Made by a program: the position numbers and the translations under genes. Of a stretch of DNA of 64,000 nt, positions 56,637-64,000 are shown in pieces (within the stretch, counting starts at the first letter, position 1; each line of letters starts with the position of its first letter). This DNA is from Nymphaea colorata. Lineage: Eukaryota > Streptophyta > Magnoliopsida > Nymphaeales > Nymphaeaceae. The stretch lies in contig NC_045138.2 in assembly GCF_008831285.2 (NCBI RefSeq), forward strand, positions 3,948,143 through 4,012,142. The letters run 5' to 3'. The notes under the pieces were generated by a model, which saw only the letters and a program-made list of their open reading frames with translations, made no database searches and was not told the origin of the DNA.

Positions 56637-56644
56637 TATTTATA
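56637..56644 (-). promoter_or_regulatory. TATA box of the reversed LTR
   Basis: TATAAATA on the minus strand. Transcription from it would run leftward, toward and antisense to the NLR 5' fragment at 53,972. Confidence 0.6.
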
Positions 56645-57403
56645 GAGGATTTTTGAGCCAAAACCCAAAATTTGAATTTTTTGACCTAAAAAGACTAAAA
56701 TCACTCTCCAAAAGAAGATTTTTTTTGCCAAAAGAAAGGGAAAATGAGTCTTGACCACCCAAAAAGACTAAAACTACCCTCTAAAAGGATGTTTTTTGGT
56801 CAAAAGGAGGGGTAAGTTGGTCTTGTTTACCAAAAAGACTAAAATCACTCTCTAAAAGAAGGTTTTTTGGTAAAAAAGAGGGGCAAATCAGTCTTGTTTA
56901 AAAAAGACTAAAATCACCCTCTAAAAGGAGGTTTTTTGGTCAAAAAGAGGGGCAAATCGGTCTTGTTTAAAAAAAGACTAAAATCACCGTTTAAAAAGAG
57001 GTTTTTGGTCAAAAGGAGGGGCAAATCGGTCTTGTTTGCCCAAAAAGACTAAAATCACCCTCTAAAAGGAGGTTTTTGGTCAAAAGGATGGGCAAATCGG
57101 TCTTGTTTGCCCAAAAAGACTAAAATCATCCTCTAAAAGGAGGTTTTTGATCAAAAGAAAGGGCAAATTAGTCTTAAATGATTGATTTGGATCTGAACTT
57201 GGGTTTTAGATCTAAAAGTAGTATTTTGGATTTAATTTGGATCTGAAAATTTTATTTTGAATTTAATTTGGATCTGAGAGTAGTATTTTGGATTTAATTT
57301 GGATCTGAAAGTAGTATTTTGGAAATCTTGTGTTTAAATTTGAATTTCGCACTTGGATAAAACATCATAGTCCTTTGGAAAAATTTGGGGTGATTATAGA
57401 AGA

Positions 57404-57422
57404 TGGCGACTGTGATGGGACC
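57404..57422 (+). other. Primer binding site of element 2
   Basis: TGGCGACTGTGATGGGACC. It differs at one or two places from the sites at 10,885 and 25,601. Five bases (57,399-57,403) separate it from the reversed LTR. Confidence 0.7.
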
Positions 57423-58203
57423 CGTCATCGTTTGGCTATGATTATTGATGCATTTTCACTAATTTGAACATCTCATGTATTGCCAATGATAAAACATGTC
57501 CCCTATTTTGGTCTCGACCCCATTGGCATTTCATTATATTGTTTGATGATTGTGAATGTTTTCTTGCACATAGGACTAATTGAGAAGGATCAATCATGTT
57601 CACACATATTTATGATCACATACCACCCTTCTCAATTTAGGAGTTGTTTGAAAGCCATGTTTGCTCTTTTATTTTAATCTTCAAACTTAGGCAACATTGC
57701 ATTAGAGACAACTCAATTTATATGATTTCTCATATTTCAAAATTCCTCATACCTATTTGTCCCGGTCATCATGTTGCCGGGCTTGGTCTTTGGCGGTAGC
57801 ACAAGACTAAGCCTTACAACTAGACCACACCTTGGGCGGAAACGCCCCCTCGTTAGTACCATGAGTGGTAATTTATGGTATATCGACGAGTGATCAAGAA
57901 GAAGTTGATGAACTCTACCCTTAGTTGCGTAAGGAAGAATCTATGCTCGTACTAAGCCATTTGGCTAAGGTATATAAGCATAACTTGATATCGGATTACC
58001 GTGACACAAAATTATCTCAATTAGGTTCCTATACCAAATTTTCTAAAAAAAAAGAAAATTATTTCATGATAGATGTTGATGTGCGTGAAACCTTATGTGA
58101 TGATTTGCAACCTCATTCCACACATCTACCTCATATTGTCTTTGTCAACCTAGTCAATGTTTTCCACTAATTCAATTTTTATCTTTTAGAGTCATCATTC
58201 AAG
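57423..58203 (+). other. Untranslated leader of element 2
   Basis: It matches 10,904-11,691. A 64-codon frame from ATG 57,486 is the same length as in element 1. A frame at 57,925-58,170 lies in phase with ORF1 but is closed by TAA at 58,168. Confidence 0.6.
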
Positions 58204-59424
58204 ATATATTCTTTCCAACGTGGTGTCACATTCCCTTATGATCACATCCTCTTTGGGGAAGGTCCCGAACGGTCCACCTACATTTCTCTTGAGTCTCAAC
58301 CTTTGGCTCCCGAATGGTATCGGACTTGGCATCCCACCTTCTCTCGGATGTTTCTTTCTTACTTTGAAGAATGTGGGCTAGAGACAGTGGCAGCTGGAGG
58401 AATGCAGTCAGTTGATAGAAATTTGGTACATGCAATCGCCGAGCATTGGAACCCAAGGACCTCCTTTTTTTGGTTTTCATGGGGAGAAATGACAATATTA
58501 CTAGATGAATTTGTCGAAATACTAGACCTCCCTACCCCAACTTGTGACCCAAATGATCTATTGGAAAAACAATTCCTTATGAACCCAACCAAGGTCAATG
58601 CAAATGACCTCATTGCTCACTTTACTGGACGGAAAACTTGGCCTTTAGTGGAAAACCATGAAAATCAAAGCATTAACATGAAAAATTTGTAAGAAGAATT
58701 TGGAACCTATGTTGAACCTTCTACCCTACCTCGAAAAGCCATAGGGAGAATTAAACATTGTATGATGCTCTGCACAGTAGGAGTGACCCTTTTTACCGAT
58801 GGAAGTGACCTTTTAGATGTCCGTATTGCCCAACTTTTTCGAGTATGGGGGCATAGAGGGACCCGACACTTGTCAGTAGCAATGACAGCCTTAGCCTTCC
58901 TCTACCGAGGACTCACCCGCTTTACCATTGGAGGTATCGACTTCATAGAAGGATGCACATATGCTTTACAATTGTGGTTCCTCAAGCATGCGGGACCCCA
59001 AGCCAGTCTATTTAGAAACACTGATGGATCATTGACAACCTTGGAGCAATACCATCGTTTGATCGAGCAATTGAATGAAGGAGAGATCATTTGGGATTAT
59101 TGTGATCGTCGGCAGAGCCTACCCCGATACACTCACCATCATCATGGGCGTACCACACTCTTGGGCCCTCACTTCATAGTTGATTATTGTGCTGATAGAT
59201 GTATGAGACAGTTCTCTCAAAGGCAGAAGATGGTCTCTGTGCATGCACCAATTGGAGCTATTCCCGAATTTGACCTTAGTTCTCCTCAATGGACAGCATT
59301 GTTTGCAGTAGCTCGACAAGAATGGAAGACACAAATGTCATACACTTGGTTCATAGGCCCAGTGGTGAAGAAGGAATATGCTGAGTGGTGGGATGCCAAC
59401 CGACCACCATCCTTCCTTCCCTAA
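58204..59424 (+). pseudogene. ORF1 of element 2, plant-mobile-domain-like protein, near-intact
   Basis: One frame of about 407 codons, open from 58,171 to the TAA ending at 59,424 apart from one internal TAA at 58,690. Element 1 has TAT at that site. The codon that is ATG in element 1 (11,692) is ATA here (58,204), so the copy also lacks its likely start. Motifs: 'FFWFSWGEMTILLDEFVEIL', 'TGRKTWPL', 'GTRHLSVAMTALAFLYRGL', 'GGIDFIEGCTYALQLWFLKH' and a C-terminal 'EYAEWWDANRPP'. The GE-x-T-x-LD-x3-IL-LP pattern and the Trp-rich helices fit the plant mobile domain. A role in transposition is unknown. Confidence 0.72.
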
Positions 59425-59596
59425 AAAGTTTTATGTTGTCAACTTTGTATTCCTTCTGTCGTTGTCATCTTTATTAGTATCTTTGGATGTAACTTTTAAA
59501 AACTTGTAATGCAATATGAACCTTCATTTTGTCATCATTTCCGTCCAATAACTCTATTTTCTTATGTCATAAGGTGAATACTTGAAAGCCACCAAG

Positions 59597-62362
59597 ATGG
59601 TTGAAACTAGATCGCAAGCTAAGCAGACTCCTCAAAATGAGGCTTCATCCTCTAAACTCCGTCCAGAAACACTTGGCCTCCCAGCAATCGAGCCAGAAGC
59701 TTACTATATGTTCCGTTTGTTCATGGAGCGATTCATGAAAGAGCAAGAAGAGCAAAAGGCCTTGATGGTTACTCCAGAACCTGATAATGAAAAGACTGCC
59801 AAGCAAAAAAGAAAAAAGAAAAACAAGTATTTTGTTGAAAATCAGGATGAAGACTATTTGGGTTCAGATTCGGCAACTAGTAAAGAAGAAAAACCCGAAC
59901 TGTTTTCTCTCAAAAAGAAAAAGACAACAAAGAAAAATAAAAAGGAAAAAGATGTTATGATAGAAAACAGCTCACCCAATCCTATCACCACTGAAAGTTC
60001 GGAAGAGAAGCCCAAAAGGAAGAGAAAACCTAACAAAAAAGTCAAAAAGACAAAGAAATACATCACTAGCAACAGCTCAGACAGTGAGAGTTCTGAAGAA
60101 AAAGTAAAGGAGATCAAGGGCAAGAAGAAAAAGACCAAGCCAGAATTGATCGAATCAAGTGATGATGAAAGTCCGACTAAGCGCAGATTCTATGAAATGG
60201 AGAAAAGAATGAACAATCTTGAGCTTAGGGGAAAGGGAAAACGTTCATACTCATGTGAGGACTACTACCTTGGCATTAAAGGGGACGAAGACGTGAAAGG
60301 CTTGCCCAGAGAATTCATCAGATATGATGGAACCACTTGTCCACACGTTCATCTTTCAACATTTTTCAATGATTGCTACAAAATTCGAACAAATAACAGA
60401 GCTTTGTTCCGATATTTTCCAAGAAGCCTTGAAGGCATTGCCGCACAATGGTATAAAGAAAATATCAATCCGATCGAGCTGAAGGAGTTTGACAAGTTGA
60501 TTAACATGTTTGTTGAAAGATTTGAATAAAATGCTCCCATGGCTCCAACCCTCAGTACCATTTGCAGTCTTCGTCAGAAACAGGGAGAAAAGGCTCGAGA
60601 ATTCATCCAAAAATGGAGAATTCAATGCAATAAGATGAAGGAGCCCATTTCTGAGACACAAGCCTTGTCACTCATTAGGAAAAATCTTGCCCAACCCTTG
60701 AAAAGTCTCATCCGCAATGCCCCGATCAAAACCTTTGCTGAGTTAATTGAATAAGCAAACTCGATAGAAGAAGGGATTGAGGAAGGAGATTTTGATGGAA
60801 TTATTGCTCCTAAGTACAAAGAAGATGAAAAGAAAGGAGGAAGGACACAACTGCCTGCACAATTCATAGCCAATGCTGGCATTAGAAAGGACCATGATAA
60901 TAACTACAAGCATGACAAGGGAGTCAGTTTCAAGAAGAACACACAGTTTCTCAAAGGCGACGACGAAAGGAAAAACAAACACCCAGGTTGGAGCTACGAC
61001 CAGAAATTCACTCCTTTGAGCCAGTCTCGGGAGAAGATCCTTGAATACCTTCTCGCCAAAGGAACTATCGTCTTGTCAAAAATATCAGAGCCTCCGAAAA
61101 TGATGGGAGGAAATAAAGAAAAACTGTGCAAGTTTCATCGTACCCCTGGTCATGACACTAAGGATTGTTTTGTCCTCAAAAATATTATTCAAGACTTCAT
61201 CAACAAAGATCTCAAGATTTGTGATGATAGTACCCCTGAGATATTAAGGAATCCATTCCCTGACCACGGGAAGGCGGCAATAGCCATGATCACTACAGGC
61301 ACTCCACTTCCGTACCACCCACAAGAGCACATTCGACCTTATATTGGGAGCAGCTCACACAAAGTCATGGTGGTAGACCAAGGTAAGGAACCTCTAGATT
61401 TCATTGCTATGATGAATGGCAGGATAGAAAGTTTGCCCAAGAAACTTCTTATGATTCCAAAGACTTTTATCTTACAAGGCGACGAATCATCAAATGACTC
61501 CTCAGATGAAGATCCACGCTATTTGGACGTTCTCCCCTTGGAAGAGCGTATGGATGAGGGAGACTCGATTCAAGCTTCTAAAAATCAGTCAATTACCTTC
61601 TCAGAAAAAGACCTCTCAAAATGGGGATATTTCCATGAAGATGCTCTTTACATCGTCGTTCAGGTCAATGGGATGACGGTGCCACATGTTTTGATTGATG
61701 GAGTAAGTGGTTTGAATATTTGTTCTTATCTCACGGCTAAAACATTGGGGTTTCGTGAAAACAAATATCGTTCTGATAATACCAAGATATACGGATACGA
61801 TGACCGAGGCATGAACAGCAAAGGTACCCTCGACATGAATGTGATCATTGAAAATACTAGCCATTGCATTGTATTTCATGTGGTAGATGTACCACCATCA
61901 TACAACCTGTTTTTGGGACGACCTTGGATCCATCAAGTACGAGGAATCCCATCCACTCTTCATCAATGCCTGAAATGGAATTTTGGTACATCAGTCATCA
62001 CTGTCCGTGCTGAGGATCCGGTCGAGAGGTTGATGCAACCTATGCTCCCTAGGCCAATTGATCCGGTAGATGTATCGAGCATAAGAACAACAAATGACAG
62101 ACCTTTGAAAGAATGGATGCAGAACATGGAGATAGGGGAACCATTCGGGAATGCTTATACTATTTCAAGCAATCGTGCAAGTTATCAAGAACACCTATTG
62201 TATGTTCATTTCATGAAAAACCCCAAGGGTTTTCAGTTACTTCTGAAAGGTGGCTACCGTCCATTCACTGGCCTTGGGAAAAATGAAGATGGCATCTTGC
62301 AACCGATTAGCATCTCTTTTCAAATGAACATGAGAGGACTGGGATATCATGAAGGAATTTGA
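59597..62362 (+). pseudogene. gag-pro polyprotein of element 2, two in-frame stops
   Basis: A single frame of 921 codons from ATG 59,597 to TGA 62,360, broken only by TAA at 60,527 and TAA at 60,752. Element 1 reads CAA and CAG there. The order is a Lys/Glu/Ser-rich N-terminus (residues about 50-220, nuclear-localisation-like 'KPKRKRKP'), capsid domain ('SLEGIAAQWYKENI'), 'SLRQKQGEKAREFIQKWR', zinc-knuckle-like CKFHRTPGHDTKDC, and aspartic protease ('VLIDGVSGLNI', with the Asp kept but the Gly-Ser context altered). 'LFLGRPWIHQVRGIP' and a G-patch-like 'GGYRPFTGLGKNEDGIL' end follow. Capsid and protease of a Ty3/gypsy element. Confidence 0.88.
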
Positions 62363-62562
62363 AGAAGATCTTGGGGGCTAATAGTATTCACTTTTGTTTC
62401 AAAATCCTCCCATGAATTTTGTAATTTTAAACATCTTTTTGTCTGGTTTCATGAGAGGACCCATTCTATGAACTAAGAACTTTTTTTTTTATATGCAAAT
62501 GCAAGTAATTTTTTTTTTTGTTGTCAATTTCGTCCAACTCTTTCCTTTATCCTCTTTACAGG
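62363..62562 (+). other. Spacer between gag-pro and pol, intron-like
   Basis: 200 bases matching 15,775-15,969, ending in a pyrimidine-rich stretch and CTTTACAG/GATG just before the pol start. Gag-pro is in one frame and pol in another. Both copies keep the acceptor exactly. Confidence 0.55.
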
Positions 62563-64000
62563 ATGTCGGAACTCAATATGTCTCAGTTTATTCTTTTTCC
62601 ACGAAAGTCCCCCGAGAAAGCATTTATCGAACAAGCAGTCGGTGAAATGGAACCTATGGCAATACCCGAGTCAGAATTACCAGAATTCACTCAGATTCAG
62701 AAACAAGAACATCCTTCATCTTTGGTGAATGATCCAATTGAAGAAATTAATATTGGAACCAGTGAAGATCCTAAAATTCTTTAAATTGGCACCAGTTTGT
62801 CAATGGATGAGAAGAAAAGATTGGTGGACTTTCTTATAAGAAACCAAGAAGCTTTTGCTTGGACTTATGAAGATATGCAGGCTTAGACCCCCAATTGGTC
62901 GAACATCGTTTGCCCTTAAATCCTAATTGTAAGCCGATTAAGCAAAAATTGCGCAAGCTTGACCCTCGACTAGAAGGCCCTGTAAAAGAAGGACTAGAGG
63001 ACTTGCTAAAGGCAAAATTCATTCGTGCCATCGATTACCCCGAATGGTTGGCGAACATCGTGGTGGTCCCCAAGAAAAATGGCAAAGTTAGGTTGTGCAT
63101 CGACTTTCGAGACTTGAACAAAGCCACACCGAAGGATGATTATCCTCTTCCAAACATTGATCTGTTGGTAGACAGTACTGCAGGCCATGCAATGTTTTCT
63201 TTCATGGATGGATATTCGGGATATAATCAAATCAAATTAGCAGTCAAAGATCAACCTAAGACCACTTTTACTACACCCTGGGGTACTTTTTGTTACACGG
63301 TAATGCCATTCGGGTTGAAGAATGCTGGAGCAACCTATCAAAGAGCCATGGCCGCCATCTTCCATGACCAGATGCATAAAATCATGGATGCATATATCGA
63401 TGACATATTGATCAAATCCAACACAAGAGAAGATCACATTGAAACTCTTGCCCAAGTATTCGAGAGGCTTTTACAGTACAAGCTTCGCCTCAATCCTCAA
63501 AAATGTGTGTTTGGGGTTGAGTCAGGGAAACTGTTGGGTTTCATGGTCAGTAAGAAGAGAATTGAAATGGATCTTACAAAAGCTAAGGCAATAATCGATA
63601 TGCCACCACCTACCAATATCAAGGAGTTGCGAAGCTTGCAAGGACAAATCCAATCCATCAGACGATTCATTTCCAATCTGGCCATGAGATGCGAGCCATT
63701 CAACCAGCTACTGAGGAAAGGTGTCAAGTTTGAATGGGGTTTTGAATGCCAACAGTCATTCGAAAGGATCAAGAAATACCTTCTAAATCCACCAATTCTA
63801 AAACCACCAACGTTGGGCAGACCATTGCTGCTTTACATCACAGTGAATGAGTCAACATGTGGCGGCTTTTTGGCACAATATGAGGAAGGAAGTCGCATCG
63901 AACACACAATCTATTACATTAGCAAGACTTTTGTTCAGTACGAAAAGAAGTACTCTCCAATAGAGAAAACTTGTCTGGCATTGGTTTGGATGTGTCAGAA
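62563..64000 (+). pseudogene. Reverse transcriptase of element 2, broken, runs off the window
   Basis: It starts MSELNMSQFI at ATG 62,563. TAA at 62,782 replaces CAA of element 1, and a one-base loss near 62,878 shifts the frame. Beyond that the RT domain reads well: 'FRDLNKATPKDDYPLP', 'MPFGLKNAGATYQRAM' and YIDD near 63,393. The first part of RNase H ('YYISKTFVQYEKKYSPIE') reaches the window end. The second RNase H and integrase lie outside. Confidence 0.87.

Larger units (their letters stand above)
54057..57398 (-). repeat. LTR of the Tat/Ogre-like family in reverse orientation
   Basis: Read on the minus strand it runs from TATAATCACCCC (57,398) through the 'gatccaaat' block, seven U3 repeats, TATA (56,637-56,644) and four 'ccaaaggagatagc' units (near 56,290, 55,850, 55,360 and 55,190). 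It continues to a point equal to 10,327 of LTR1. About 555 bases of the U5 end are missing. It lies next to the primer binding site of a forward-oriented internal region. Two long Leu/Phe frames on its minus strand come from internal repeats. Confidence 0.85.
57404..64000 (+). mobile_element. Tat/Ogre-like element 2, internal region (continues beyond the window)
   Basis: It has the same order and nearly the same sequence as element 1: primer binding site, leader, ORF1, gag-pro, spacer, and RT running off the window. It is less damaged in ORF1 and gag-pro, each of which is one frame with only one or two stops. It has no forward 5' LTR; a reversed LTR of the family stands in that place. Element 1 and element 2 are separate insertions or copies of one. 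Confidence 0.88.

Overview
The window is nuclear DNA of a flowering plant. The evidence is a plant CC-NB-LRR disease-resistance gene, Tat/Ogre-type Ty3/gypsy retrotransposons with a second RNase H domain, a hAT transposase relic, a plant LINE relic, a laccase exon and many AT-rich microsatellites. I cannot name the species. About half of the window is recognisable transposon DNA. The only long gene that looks intact and non-transposon is the NLR gene at 42,549-46,103. A run of 100 N at 18,963-19,062 is an assembly gap.

Layout. 1-5,136: an old LTR-like relic, SINE-like and MITE-like repeats, no gene. 5,137-7,361: an LTR (LTR0) interrupted by a second LTR of the same family. 7,362-18,962: Tat/Ogre-like element 1, with 5' LTR, primer binding site, plant-mobile-domain-like ORF1, gag-pro, a spacer that looks like an intron, RT-RNaseH, second RNase H and integrase, cut off by the gap. 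19,063-22,270: a decayed NLR copy and its flanks. 22,692-30,150: a related element with both LTRs recognisable (the 3' one truncated) but no coding sequence inside. 30,151-33,300: an unassigned antisense fragment and a hAT transposase pseudogene. 33,878-34,059: the orphan last exon of a laccase. 34,060-38,400: repeats and unassigned DNA. 38,440-42,460: a long purine-rich tract, a palindrome-rich MITE and repeated NLR upstream sequence. 42,549-46,103: the NLR gene. 48,600-49,330: an NLR scrap beside a LINE relic. 53,560-54,056: the 5' end of a third NLR copy. 54,057-57,398: an LTR of the same family in reverse orientation. 57,404-64,000: internal region of Tat/Ogre-like element 2, nearly the same as element 1, running off the window.

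How it fits together. This is an NLR cluster invaded and broken by one family of large retrotransposons. The intact NLR locus and the decayed copy at 19 kb share both flanks, including a MITE. A segment of several kilobases was therefore duplicated with the MITE already in place, and one copy then lost about 4.3 kb. The two coding elements carry the same gene order. Many of the stop codons that differ between them are explained by C-to-T or G-to-A changes, as expected for silenced, methylated elements. The most unusual structure is the reversed LTR ending five bases from the primer binding site of element 2. It is either a real rearrangement or an assembly error.
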